64,000 bases of DNA from an uncultured Paracoccus sp. (GCF_947487305.1 NZ_CANKWH010000006.1:186001-250000); one strand, 5' to 3'; counted from the stretch's first letter, positions 42,637-51,423 are shown. Translations and numbers: made by a program. The notes: generated by a model not told the origin, from the sequence alone.

Positions 42637-43680
42637 TCAGTTGACCGCCCAGTCCCGCGCCGGGCTGGCGCCGCCTTCGCGGATCGCGGCCATATAGGCC
42701 TCGAGCAGCGCCTTGCCCTCGGGCAGGTTCGCCGCCCATTGCGAGGCGAGATCGGGCAGCGCCTCGACCCATTTCTGCCGCTCGGCCTCGGGCAGGGTGG
42801 TCAGCGTCACCGCGGGGTCGGCCTCCAGCTCGGTCAGGATCGCGTCATAGCGTTCCTGCAGCAGATCGGCGTTGCGGGCGCTGTAGTCCGGGCCAAGCTC
42901 GGTCAGCACCTGCTGCACATCCGCGGGCAGACCCTCCCAGACATCCTTGTTCACGCCGAAACCGCCAACCATGTTCGAGCCGACGCCGACCAGCGTCACA
43001 TGCGGCGCGACCTCGTGGATCTTCAGCGGATGCGCCCCGGTCAGGATCGAGATGACGCCATCGGCCACCCCGGTCTCGATCTGGTTGTAATAGGTCGGCA
43101 GCGCCCCGTTCACCGGCACCGCGCCGACGGCGGCGATCCACGGCCCGCTGGTCCCCGGCGCGATGATCTTGCGGCCCTTCAGGTCGTCGATCGATGTGAC
43201 CGGGAAGTTGGTATAGAGGTGATAGGTGTCGGCCCCGGTCGCGCCCAGCATGACGACGTTATTGTCTTCCCATTCCTGCTTCAGCGCCGGGACCTCGTCA
43301 TAGAGCCGGTTGAACACCTGCATCTGCAGCCGCACGTCGTCGGTCGAGAAGGGGGTGAAATAGGTCAGGTTGTCATAGGGCATCTTGCTTTCTTCCCAGA
43401 GCGAGCCAACCCAGCCCGCATCGGTGATGCCGTCGCCCACAGCCTCCAGCGTGTCGCCAAAGCTGTAAAGCGCGCCGCCATAGGATTCGGTCCAGTTCAC
43501 CCGGTCCTCGGACCCCATGGCCTCGAGCCGCTTGTTGGTCTCGGCCACGATCACCTCTTGCAGCGGCGCGACCCAGGGGATCTGGATGGCGTGGCTCGAG
43601 GCGATGGTCAGTTCCACCTCCTCGGCCAGCGCAGGCGCGGCGAGGGTCAGCAATGCGGCAGTTGCGGTGATGGTTTTCAT
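42637..43680 (-). CDS. TRAP transporter substrate-binding protein (DctP family)
   Basis: A 347-residue periplasmic binding protein with a signal peptide (MKTITATAALLTLAAPALAE). The DctP fold is seen in SIDDLKGRKIIAPGTSGPWI, where a conserved Arg/Lys region contacts a substrate carboxylate, and in YNQIETGVADGVISILTG. It is intact, unlike the pseudogene copy at 6582-7628. It precedes its fused permease in the same operon. Confidence 0.9.
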   Translation of the reverse strand: MKTITATAALLTLAAPALAEEVELTIASSHAIQIPWVAPLQEVIVAETNKRLEAMGSEDRVNWTESYGGALYSFGDTLEAVGDGITDAGWVGSLWEESKMPYDNLTYFTPFSTDDVRLQMQVFNRLYDEVPALKQEWEDNNVVMLGATGADTYHLYTNFPVTSIDDLKGRKIIAPGTSGPWIAAVGAVPVNGALPTYYNQIETGVADGVISILTGAHPLKIHEVAPHVTLVGVGSNMVGGFGVNKDVWEGLPADVQQVLTELGPDYSARNADLLQERYDAILTELEADPAVTLTTLPEAERQKWVEALPDLASQWAANLPEGKALLEAYMAAIREGGASPARDWAVN

Positions 43681-43777
43681 GATGTGTCTCCTCCTGTTGA
43701 TCGTGCTCCCTCCCTTCGGTCGCGCGGTGGCGACCGGGGCGGGGTTTCCGGGGTCAGGGATGTGTCGGTCCGGGCGG

Positions 43778-45544
43778 TCAGGCTGCCCGGCTGTCTCGCG
43801 CGAGGATCTGGCTCAGTGCGGCATCGAGCAGTGCCTCGGCCTCATCGGAGGCGCTGTCATGGCGCCAGCCGACATAGTTGTCGGGCCGCACAAGGATCGC
43901 CCCGTCCTCCTGGATGCCGCTCTGGTAGAACCAGTCGGCATAGACATCATGGGCATCGCTGCCATCGGGTCCGATCGAGATCACCGGCAAGTCGATCCCC
44001 AGCCGCGCCGCGACTTTCTCCGCCGCCGCGCGCCAGCCCGCCCCGCCCGGGCCGGTCAACAGGACGAAACGCCCCTTGCCGCCAAGGTCGATGCTCGAGA
44101 CCCGCCGCCCGCCATGATCCAGCCAGACATGCGGCAGGCGCGCGCCGGGCCAGGTGGTCGGGTGATAGTAAAGCTCGGCATCGCGGGTGAAGCCCGGCTC
44201 GGGCGTGCCATCTGGCACCACGGCGCCCGAGGCATAGCGCGTGCCCAACTCGACCCCATGGGCGTTGAATTCGTAATTCTTGCGCCGGATCGCGTCGTTC
44301 AGCGCGCGGCGCTGCGCCTTGGCAGCCTCGTCCGCGCCCTTCCGCGCCGCCATCAGCGCCTCGACCCGTTCGGGGTCATCGCCCGAGGTCATGCCAAGCG
44401 CGTCGAAGATCGGCGGGTAATCCTTGATCGAGTTGTTTGCGCGGGTGACGATGGTTTCGGCCACCGGCACGCGCTCGGCGGAATAGCTGTCCAGCAGACC
44501 TTCGCCCGCCTGCCCCTTCAGCACCGCCGCCAGTTTCCACGCCAGATTATAGGCGTCCTGAATGCTGGTGTTCGAGCCCAGCCCGTTCAGTGGCGGATGA
44601 CGGTGGACGGCGTCACCCATGCAGAAGACCCGGCCCTTGGAAAACTCGGTCGCCCACATGTTGTTGACCGTCCAGGTCGAGGTCGAGCGGATCTTGACCG
44701 GGATGGTGTCGTCGCCGATCAGCTGGTGGACGATGGCCGTGGCCTCCTCATCGGTCAGCTTCAGCTCGCCCTGACTGCTGTCATAACCCCAGATCACCAG
44801 CCATTCATTCCACGGCCGGACCATGCGGATCACGCCGGCACCAATGCCGCCGGTCCGCGCGCCGGGCTGCAACACCCAGTAAAGCACACTGGGGCGATGG
44901 GCGACGTATTTGGTCAGATCGGCATCGAAGAGGATGTTCATGCTGCCCGACAGGCCCATTTCGCCGGTCATGGTCAGGCCAAGCTGCTCGGCCACGATGC
45001 TGCGCGCCCCGTCGGCACCGATCATGTATTTGGCGCGGATGGTGAACTCCTCGCCCGTCAGCCGGTCGCGGACATGGGCGGTAACGCCCTCATCATCCTG
45101 ATCCAGCCGCAGGAATTCGGTGTTCAGCCGGATCTTGCCCCCGCGCGAGGCGGCGGCCTCCAGCAACAAGGGCTCCATATAGGTCTGCGGGATGTCGCAG
45201 ATCTCGGTGGGGCTCGCCAGTTCGTAATCGGCCTTGCGCGCCGGGTGGTTGCCCCATGACAGGACACGGCCGAATTCCTCGCCCGCGAGGCTGTGGCAGA
45301 AGACATTGTTGGCCATCAGCTTCTGCTTGCTGGCCAGACCCATCGCCCGATCCTCGATGCCCAGATCGCGCAGCACCTGCATGGTGCCCTGATTGGTGAT
45401 ATGGGCACGCGGCGTGTTCGCCAGCCAGCCGTATTTGTTGATGACGAGGTTCTCGACCCCGTACATCGACAAGAGCGCCGAGGCGGCCAGCCCTGCGGGT
45501 CCAGCGCCGACGATCAGGATATCCGTGGAAATTCCGGTTGCCAT
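43778..45544 (-). CDS. FAD-dependent aromatic monooxygenase (phenol hydroxylase-like)
   Basis: A 588-residue class A flavoprotein hydroxylase. It has the N-terminal GAGPAG (13-18) dinucleotide fold, YMIGADGARS for the second FAD contact, and GDAVHRHPPLNGLGSNTSIQ, which is close to 2,4-dichlorophenol and phenol hydroxylases (TfdB/PheA group); the C-terminal thioredoxin-like domain follows. It would hydroxylate a phenolic ring with NAD(P)H and oxygen. I chose ATG 45544 for its GGAGGAG site; the frame opens at 45577. A copy of the ATTTTCGAAAAT palindrome lies 58 bases upstream, so the neighbouring GntR protein likely controls it. TRAP genes follow downstream. Confidence 0.88.
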   Translation of the reverse strand: MATGISTDILIVGAGPAGLAASALLSMYGVENLVINKYGWLANTPRAHITNQGTMQVLRDLGIEDRAMGLASKQKLMANNVFCHSLAGEEFGRVLSWGNHPARKADYELASPTEICDIPQTYMEPLLLEAAASRGGKIRLNTEFLRLDQDDEGVTAHVRDRLTGEEFTIRAKYMIGADGARSIVAEQLGLTMTGEMGLSGSMNILFDADLTKYVAHRPSVLYWVLQPGARTGGIGAGVIRMVRPWNEWLVIWGYDSSQGELKLTDEEATAIVHQLIGDDTIPVKIRSTSTWTVNNMWATEFSKGRVFCMGDAVHRHPPLNGLGSNTSIQDAYNLAWKLAAVLKGQAGEGLLDSYSAERVPVAETIVTRANNSIKDYPPIFDALGMTSGDDPERVEALMAARKGADEAAKAQRRALNDAIRRKNYEFNAHGVELGTRYASGAVVPDGTPEPGFTRDAELYYHPTTWPGARLPHVWLDHGGRRVSSIDLGGKGRFVLLTGPGGAGWRAAAEKVAARLGIDLPVISIGPDGSDAHDVYADWFYQSGIQEDGAILVRPDNYVGWRHDSASDEAEALLDAALSQILARDSRAA

Positions 45545-45602
45545 CGCAGCCCCTCCTCCGTGGAAGTTACGAATCAATCGATGTCTTACGATTAGATGAT
45601 GT

Positions 45603-45614
45603 ATTTTCGAAAAT
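45603..45614. promoter_or_regulatory. palindrome ATTTTCGAAAAT, copy 1
   Basis: A perfect 12-base palindrome in the divergent region between the monooxygenase and the gntR gene. On the minus strand it extends to TGATTTTCGAAAATA, identical over 15 bases to copy 2 at 46453-46467. Probable GntR operator for the monooxygenase-TRAP arm and perhaps for gntR itself. Confidence 0.6.
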
Positions 45615-45755
45615 CAATGATAATGTCGAATTGTTGAGAAGGCAGCGGCACGCGCCGTCCTGCGATGGCATTGGGGATCATCGAAATTTGCGCTGATCTT
45701 CGATGCATGTGATAACGAACTGCCGGGTTTCCGGCACCAAACCGGAGGACGAGAC

Positions 45756-46454
45756 ATGACCATGACCCGGCGGCTCGATGGGGACAGCAAGACCCTGATG
45801 GCCTCGGTCTATGACCGGCTGCGCAGCGATATCGTCGACGGAGAGCTGCGCCCCGGCGCGCGGCTGCGCTTTGACGAGTTGAAGGACAGCTATGGCGTGG
45901 GCCTCAGCCCGCTGCGCGAGGCGCTGACCCGGCTGGCCGCCGAAAAGCTGGTCGTGCTGGAAGAGCACAAGGGCTTTCGGGTCGCGCCGATCTCGCGCTC
46001 GGACCTGACGGATCTGCTGTTCATGCGGCAAGAGATCGAATCGCTGGCCATCCGCCGCTCGATCGAGCGCGGCGATGACCAATGGGAATCCGGCGTGGTC
46101 GCGGCGATCCATGCGCTTGGCAAACGCTCCAGCCTGACGCCCGACGGTCACATCGACCCCGAATGGGAGAACCGCCACCGCGCCTTTCATGACAGCCTGG
46201 TCGCCGCCTGCGATTCGCCCCGGCTGATGCTGTACCGCTGCCAGTTGACCGATCACGCCGACCGCTATCGCAAGCTGTCGCACCACTATTCCTCGTCGGG
46301 CCGCGATCATCTGGCCGAACATTGCGCCCTGTCCGATGCTGTCGTGGCGCGCGATGCAGAAACCGCCAACCAATTGATTCGCAACCATCTTGCGCGGACG
46401 GTCGAGATCATCATGACGGACGAAGATTTGCGAGATAGTGGATTCGATGACTGA
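45756..46454 (+). CDS. GntR/FCD-family regulator of the aromatic island
   Basis: A 232-residue regulator: winged helix at about 5-70 (MASVYDRLRSDIVDGELRPG, SPLREALTRLAAEKLV) and an FCD ligand/metal domain with His residues in NRHRAFHDSLVAAC and DHLAEHCAL. It is divergent from the monooxygenase and upstream of the FAH/VOC operon in the same direction. Identical palindromes lie on both sides of the gene, the second starting at its last base, so it probably represses both arms until a pathway metabolite binds. Confidence 0.88.
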   Translation: MTMTRRLDGDSKTLMASVYDRLRSDIVDGELRPGARLRFDELKDSYGVGLSPLREALTRLAAEKLVVLEEHKGFRVAPISRSDLTDLLFMRQEIESLAIRRSIERGDDQWESGVVAAIHALGKRSSLTPDGHIDPEWENRHRAFHDSLVAACDSPRLMLYRCQLTDHADRYRKLSHHYSSSGRDHLAEHCALSDAVVARDAETANQLIRNHLARTVEIIMTDEDLRDSGFDD

Positions 46455-46465
46455 TTTTCGAAAAT
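46454..46465. promoter_or_regulatory. palindrome ATTTTCGAAAAT, copy 2
   Basis: Second exact copy of the 12-base palindrome (15 bases identical with flanks), beginning at the final base of gntR and 75 bases upstream of the FAH gene start. It would place the regulator over the promoter of the 46540-51096 operon. Confidence 0.6.
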
Positions 46466-46539
46466 AATATTGATTATCGATCTCGCTTCGCCTATCTCTA
46501 GGTCATCAACCGATGACAGATTGAACGGAGGAAACGACG

Positions 46540-47379
46540 ATGCGAGTGACGAGCTATGACCGGAACGGCACTTCAGGTGTGGCCGTTCAACGTGACCGCG
46601 ATTGGGCCGATCTCGGCCCGGTCGATCTGGTCGAGGTGCTGAACGGCACCCATGCCGACAAGCTGGCTTCGGCCCCCGCCATCGATCTGGCCACCGTCAC
46701 CGCGGCCCCGCCGCTGGCGCGTCCGGGCAAGATCATCTGCGTCGGCCTGAACTATTCCGACCACACCGATGAATCGCCCTATGAGCAGCCGGACTACCCG
46801 ACGCTCTTCCCGCGCTTCTCGACCAGCCTGATCGCTGACGGTGCGCCGATCATCCGGCCGCTGGTCTCGCAGGACCTGGATTACGAGGGCGAACTGGTCG
46901 CCATCATCGGCAAATCGGCCCGCCATGTGTCGAAGGAAAGGGCGCTGGATTACGTCGCCGGCTATTCGATCTTCAACGACGGCTCGCTGCGCGATTATCA
47001 GTTCAAGTCGCCGCAATGGACGGTCGGCAAGAACTTCGACGATACCGGCGCCTTCGGCCCGATCGCGGTCTCGGCGGACGAACTGCCCGCTGGCGCCAAG
47101 GGGTTGCGGCTGCAGACCCGGCTGAACGGCGAGGTGGTGCAGGACGCCAATACCGATGACATGATCTATTCGGTCGCCGACCTGATCTCGATCATCTCCG
47201 AGGCGATCACCCTGGAACCGGGCGACATCATCGTCACCGGCACCCCCGCCGGCATCGGCATGGCGCGGACCCCCAAGCTCTACATGAAGCCGGGCGATGT
47301 GGTCGAGGTCGAGATCGAGGGCATCGGCATTCTGCGCAATCCCATCGTGGACGAGGTGAAAGCGGCGGCAGCGGCCTGA
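46540..47379 (+). CDS. fumarylacetoacetate hydrolase family protein
   Basis: A 279-residue FAH-fold enzyme of the type that hydrolyses acylpyruvates or hydrates/decarboxylates 2-oxo-enoic acids after meta ring cleavage. Metal ligands are expected in LDYEGELVAIIG (two Glu) and YSIFNDGSLRDYQ (Asp), and GDIIVTGTPAGIGMARTP is the family's closing motif. GGAGG lies ahead of the ATG. It begins the operon that includes two extradiol-dioxygenase-like VOC proteins, so it likely processes their ring-opened product. Confidence 0.9.
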   Translation: MRVTSYDRNGTSGVAVQRDRDWADLGPVDLVEVLNGTHADKLASAPAIDLATVTAAPPLARPGKIICVGLNYSDHTDESPYEQPDYPTLFPRFSTSLIADGAPIIRPLVSQDLDYEGELVAIIGKSARHVSKERALDYVAGYSIFNDGSLRDYQFKSPQWTVGKNFDDTGAFGPIAVSADELPAGAKGLRLQTRLNGEVVQDANTDDMIYSVADLISIISEAITLEPGDIIVTGTPAGIGMARTPKLYMKPGDVVEVEIEGIGILRNPIVDEVKAAAAA

Positions 47380-47425
47380 TCGGTCGCCCGCAGATCCCCC
47401 GAGGAGGAAAGAGGAGGACACCATC

Positions 47426-48328
47426 ATGGAACCGCTGGTTCATCGCTTGGGCTATGTCGCCCTGAATGTCAGCGATCTGGAGGGCGCCGTGGAGGACGCC
47501 CAGCTGATCGCCGGCGCCTCGCTGGTCGAGCTGACTACGGACCGCGCGCTGCTGACATCGAACGCCCGTCACGCCGAACTGATCATGCACCGGGCCGATC
47601 ACTCGTCCCTGCGCGCGATCGGTCTGGAAACGCTCGATCCCGCGCATGTGGACGAGGTTGCCCGCCGGGCGCGCGAGGCCGGGCTGCGCATCATCAGCGA
47701 GACCCCCTCGCTGCCGGTGATCGAGAAATCGGTGACCGTGGCCTTCCCCGAAGGCCATGTGATCGAGGTCCATACCCCCATGCCCCGCGACCGTCCGCGC
47801 CGCTATGCCGGACCGGGCATCCATCCGCGCTATCTCGATCATGCCAACCTGACCGCGGCTGATCCTGCGGCTTCGGCGCAGCTGATGATGCAGGTGCTGG
47901 GCCTCAAGCTCAGCGAGCGCACCGAGGGCTGGGAACTGGCCTGGATGCGGGCGGGCGACGGGCGGCACCATACGCTTGGCATGGCCAAGTCCGCCGATGG
48001 TGGGGGTCTGCACCATTACAGCTGGGAGTTCGCCGATTTCGCCGATTTCAAGCGGCTCGGCGATGTGCTGGACGCGCAGGACCGCACTCTGGTCTGGGGT
48101 CCGGGGCGGCATGGCGCGGGTGACAATATCTTCGCCTATTACGTCGATGCGGCCGGTTTCCTGGTCGAGAACACGGCGGAAATGGAGATCATCGCCGATC
48201 CGCATTTCCAGCCGCGCATCGTCGATCCGGGCGAGAACCTCTCGAACTTCAAGGTGGTGAACCGCTGGGGGCAGTTGCCGTCGCGGGAATGGATGGGCCA
48301 TTTCAACGCCTGCGCGGTGCTGGGATGA
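47426..48328 (+). CDS. two-domain VOC protein, extradiol dioxygenase-like
   Basis: A 300-residue protein with two vicinal-oxygen-chelate domains (about 5-130 and 140-285). The second domain keeps the type I extradiol metal triad: His in YLDHANLTA, His in LHHYSWEF and Glu in FLVENTAEME. Such enzymes cleave a catechol next to its hydroxyls with Fe(II) and oxygen. The N-terminal domain is catalytically empty, as is normal. AGGAGGA precedes the ATG. It overlaps the small NTF2-like gene by four bases. Confidence 0.86.
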   Translation: MEPLVHRLGYVALNVSDLEGAVEDAQLIAGASLVELTTDRALLTSNARHAELIMHRADHSSLRAIGLETLDPAHVDEVARRAREAGLRIISETPSLPVIEKSVTVAFPEGHVIEVHTPMPRDRPRRYAGPGIHPRYLDHANLTAADPAASAQLMMQVLGLKLSERTEGWELAWMRAGDGRHHTLGMAKSADGGGLHHYSWEFADFADFKRLGDVLDAQDRTLVWGPGRHGAGDNIFAYYVDAAGFLVENTAEMEIIADPHFQPRIVDPGENLSNFKVVNRWGQLPSREWMGHFNACAVLG

Positions 48329-48693
48329 GCCGGCCCGACATCGCCCTTCTGGAAGATCGCCGCTATGCCGCGATGAAGGCGGGCGATGTCGCGGCGCTGC
48401 GCGAACTGCTGTCGGACCGGCTGCATTACAGCCATTCGCTGGGGGATCGCGACACGCTGGACAGCTATCTCGACAAGGTCGCGGCGGGGCATTTCGTCTA
48501 TCAGAGCGTCAGCCACCAGACCGATTGGATCGAAGACCTGCCCGGCGCGGTGCTGCTGGGCGGGAGGATGAGCGCCCAGGTGCTGGTCGCGGGCGAGAGC
48601 CGGCGGATCGACAACGCCTTTCTGGCCATCTGGGCCGACGAGGGCGGGGCCTGGCGGCTGATCGCCTATCAGCCGACGCCGCTGCCGGGCTAG
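48325..48693 (+). CDS. NTF2/SnoaL-like small protein
   Basis: A 122-residue protein of the cone-shaped NTF2-like fold (DIALLEDRRYAAMKAGDVAA, LHYSHSLGDRDTLDSYLDKV, WRLIAYQPTPLP). Members include isomerases, dehydratases and small ring-hydroxylating beta-like proteins. It starts inside the stop of the preceding dioxygenase gene. A helper or isomerase step in the same pathway is likely, but the exact reaction is unknown. Confidence 0.8.
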   Translation: MSRPDIALLEDRRYAAMKAGDVAALRELLSDRLHYSHSLGDRDTLDSYLDKVAAGHFVYQSVSHQTDWIEDLPGAVLLGGRMSAQVLVAGESRRIDNAFLAIWADEGGAWRLIAYQPTPLPG

Positions 48694-48723
48694 GCAAGGG
48701 ACTTCAGGCGAGGAGAGAGAGAG

Positions 48724-49521
48724 ATGGATCTGGGACTCGAGGGCCGGACCGCCGTGGTCGTGGGCGCCAGCAAGGGCATCGGCCGGGGCATTGCCCGCGC
48801 GCTCGCAGCCGAGGGCTGCAACCTGTTCCTGCTGGCGCGCAATGCCGGGGAACTGGCCGACACCGCCCGCGCCATCACCGAGGAATTCGGCGTCAGCGCC
48901 ACGCCCATCGCCGCCGATGTCAGCGACACCGCCTCGGTCAGCGCGGCGGCGGCGGCGGTGCGTGCCAAGGTGCCCGAGATCAACATCCTCGCCACCAGCG
49001 TCGGCACTGCCATCCGCCGGCAGGACCGCACCATCACCTGGAGCGATGCCGACTGGCAGGCCGATATCGACATCAAGGTCACTGGCATCCTGCGGGTGAT
49101 CCGTGAGTTCGAGGGCATGATCGCCACAGACGGCTCGGGCCGGATCGTCAACATCACCGGCGCCTCGGGGCTGATGACCTGGATGCCGGCGCTGACCTAC
49201 GGCATGAACAATGCGGCGATGATCCATGCCAGCGGCTACCTGGCCGCCGATATGGCCGATCGTGGCATCACCGTGAACACCGTCGTCCCCGGCATCATCG
49301 GCACCGAATGGCGCGAGGGCTGGGCCGGCGGCATGGCCGGCGATCAGGACAAGGAGGATTGGCTGGGCGAGTTCTGCGGTGGCAAGGGCATCATCGCCCG
49401 CCGCTGGGGCAAGGTCGAGGAGATCGGCGATGCCGTGGCCTTCCTCGCCTCGGACCGCGCCAGCTATATCACCGGCACCCGTATGGTCGTCGATGGCGGT
49501 CTGACCGCTAATATCCGCTGA
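48724..49521 (+). CDS. short-chain dehydrogenase/reductase with altered active site
   Basis: A 265-residue Rossmann-fold SDR. The cofactor motif VVVGASKGIGRGIARALA and the Ser of NITGASG are present, but the usual YxxxK becomes YGMNN: the Tyr is kept and the catalytic Lys is Asn. The rest (ITVNTVVPGIIGTEW, YITGTRMVVDGG) is typical. Activity as a normal oxidoreductase is thus uncertain; a hydratase/lyase-like or strongly modified role is possible. AGGAGAG precedes the ATG, within the FAH/VOC operon. Confidence 0.85.
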   Translation: MDLGLEGRTAVVVGASKGIGRGIARALAAEGCNLFLLARNAGELADTARAITEEFGVSATPIAADVSDTASVSAAAAAVRAKVPEINILATSVGTAIRRQDRTITWSDADWQADIDIKVTGILRVIREFEGMIATDGSGRIVNITGASGLMTWMPALTYGMNNAAMIHASGYLAADMADRGITVNTVVPGIIGTEWREGWAGGMAGDQDKEDWLGEFCGGKGIIARRWGKVEEIGDAVAFLASDRASYITGTRMVVDGGLTANIR

Positions 49522-49533
49522 GGAGGCGCCGGG

Positions 49534-50106
49534 ATGCTGACCCTTCAGATCATCATCGGCAGCGTGCGGCAGGGCCGCGGCGGGGCCTCGGTGGCCGAAT
49601 GGTTCACCGACATCGCCGCCAAGGATACGCGCTTTCGAACCGAAGTCGTCGATCTGGCGGCGCTGAACCTGCCGATCATGGACGAGCCGAACCACCCGAG
49701 GCTGCAGCAATATACCCATGAGCATACCAAGCGCTTCAGCGAGATCATCGCGCGGGGTGATGCCTATGTCTTCGTCACCACCGAATACAACTATGCCATC
49801 CCCGGCGCGCTGAAGAACGCGCTGGATTACCTCGGCCCGGAATGGGCGGGCAAGCCGATGTGCGCCGTGGCCTATGGCGGGATTTCCGGGGCCGCCCGCG
49901 CGGTCGAGGATCTGCGCCGGGTGGCGGTGGCCTTGAAGATGATCCCGCTGGTGCAGGGCGTGGTCTGCCCGCTTTACGCCCAGCAACGCGATGACGAGGG
50001 CCGGTTCCACGGCAACCCGACCCAGATCGAGGCGGCCCATGACATGCTGAATACCCTGGCCGATTTCGGCGCGGTGCTGAAGGCCCGCCGCCTGGCCGCC
50101 CAGTGA
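49534..50106 (+). CDS. NAD(P)H-dependent FMN reductase
   Basis: A 190-residue flavodoxin-like reductase: phosphate-binding loop IIGSVRQGRGGASVAEW and flavin-contact segment TTEYNYAIPGALKNALDYL. Enzymes of this kind supply reduced FMN to two-component monooxygenases or act as quinone reductases. The FAD hydroxylase in this island is a one-component type, so the reductase may instead reduce a quinone intermediate or serve an oxygenase encoded elsewhere. Confidence 0.88.
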   Translation: MLTLQIIIGSVRQGRGGASVAEWFTDIAAKDTRFRTEVVDLAALNLPIMDEPNHPRLQQYTHEHTKRFSEIIARGDAYVFVTTEYNYAIPGALKNALDYLGPEWAGKPMCAVAYGGISGAARAVEDLRRVAVALKMIPLVQGVVCPLYAQQRDDEGRFHGNPTQIEAAHDMLNTLADFGAVLKARRLAAQ

Positions 50107-50130
50107 TTAGCCTGTGAGAAGGAGGACGAG

Positions 50131-51096
50131 ATGACCGCCATAACCGGAAAAGTCGCGCCGACCAAACGGCCGGGCGAATTGGGCATCCATTCGATGGATA
50201 CCTTCATGATGACCGTCCCCGACCTGAAGGTCGCGGATGAGTTCTACCGCGCCTTCGGCCTCGACGTGCGCGAGGAAGGCGACGGGCTTGGGCTTTACAC
50301 CTTCGGCTCGGATCACCGCTGGCTCAGCATCCACGAGGCGGGGCGCAAGAAGCTGAACCACCTGTCCTTCGCGGTCTTCGAAGAGGATTTCGAACCGATG
50401 CGCCGCCGGATCGAGGCGCAGGGGGTGCGGCTTCTGGATGCGCCGCGCGGGGTGGTGTCGAACGGCTTCTGGTTCCTCGACCCGTTCGGCGTGATGATCG
50501 AGGTGAAGGTGGCCGAAAAGACCTCGCCCAACGAGAAATCACCCTTCTCGGTGGTCTCGGTGCCGGGGGGCGTGGCTGGCGCGCCGCAGCGGTCCAAGGC
50601 GCCGGTGGTGCGCCCGCTGCGTCTGGCCCATGTGCTGCTGTTCACCCCCGACGTGCCGAAGGCCATCGAATTCTACAGCCGCGCCATCGGGCTGCGCCTC
50701 TCGGACCGCTCGGGCGATGGCATCTGCTTCATGCACGGTATCCACGGCTCGGACCATCACCTGCTGGCCTTCGCCAAATCCTCGGCCCCCGGGTTGCATC
50801 ATTGCAGCTGGGACATGGGCGGCATCAACGAGATCGGCATCGGCGCGATGAACATGGCCGACAAGGGCTTCACCCGCGGCTGGGGCATGGGCCGGCATGT
50901 GCTCGGCTCGAACTATTTCCACTATGTCCGCGATCCCTGGGGCAGCTATTCGGAATATTCCGCCGATATCGACTATATCCCCGCCGATTGTGACTGGCAG
51001 GATGGCGACTACCCGCCCGAGGATTCGCTCTATCTCTGGGGGCCGGAGCTGCCGAAGGATTTCGTCCATAATTACGAGGCGGAAAACGAGGCCTAG
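50131..51096 (+). CDS. second two-domain VOC / extradiol dioxygenase-like protein
   Basis: A 321-residue VOC protein with two domains (about 18-130 and 160-290). The second has the metal triad His in RLAHVLLFTP, His in LHHCSWDM and Glu in GSYSEYSADIDY, as in 2,3-dihydroxybiphenyl-type dioxygenases. It resembles the 47426 gene in layout but not closely in sequence, so the operon has two nonidentical ring-cleavage candidates. AGGAGGACG precedes the ATG. Its end overlaps the convergent WGR gene by four bases. Confidence 0.86.
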   Translation: MTAITGKVAPTKRPGELGIHSMDTFMMTVPDLKVADEFYRAFGLDVREEGDGLGLYTFGSDHRWLSIHEAGRKKLNHLSFAVFEEDFEPMRRRIEAQGVRLLDAPRGVVSNGFWFLDPFGVMIEVKVAEKTSPNEKSPFSVVSVPGGVAGAPQRSKAPVVRPLRLAHVLLFTPDVPKAIEFYSRAIGLRLSDRSGDGICFMHGIHGSDHHLLAFAKSSAPGLHHCSWDMGGINEIGIGAMNMADKGFTRGWGMGRHVLGSNYFHYVRDPWGSYSEYSADIDYIPADCDWQDGDYPPEDSLYLWGPELPKDFVHNYEAENEA

Positions 51097-51338
51097 ATTT
51101 TCTGACCCTCGACATAGCCCCGCGCCCGCTTGCGCCGCAGCCAGTCGTCCCGGCTGGCCTGCGCCGCCTCAAGGCTGGCGAACCATGTCCGCCCGATGCG
51201 GCCGGCGCTGCCAAGCCGGCCCCATTGGCGCAGAAGCTGCACACCCCCGAAGAGATCGCCCGCCAGCTCAAGCCGATAGAAGCGCGCCATGTTCTGCGCG
51301 GGGTCGCAACGTGTCAGGTGGATGGGGTCGCTGTCCAT
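51093..51338 (-). CDS. stand-alone WGR-domain protein
   Basis: An 81-residue protein consisting of one WGR domain (LTRCDPAQNMARFYRLELAG, LLRQWGRLGSAGRIGRTWF). WGR domains bind nucleic acid in PARP enzymes and are found alone in many alphaproteobacteria, where their role is unknown. The full domain needs the start at 51338; an internal ATG at 51290 would cut it. It is not obviously linked to its catabolic neighbours. Confidence 0.82.
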   Translation of the reverse strand: MDSDPIHLTRCDPAQNMARFYRLELAGDLFGGVQLLRQWGRLGSAGRIGRTWFASLEAAQASRDDWLRRKRARGYVEGQKI

Positions 51339-51423
51339 GGCGGCAGTCTGCCGCAGCCCGGCCCCGCCCGTCCAACGACCAATCTGAATCGCTTCGACGG
51401 CATCGATTCACGCCACTGATGGA

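Noticed and set aside
40588..44190. Plus-strand open frame of 1200 codons
   Set aside because: It is antisense to the TRAP permease, binding protein and monooxygenase. The composition (Gln, His, Asp, Arg runs) is that of a shadow frame and no motif is present.
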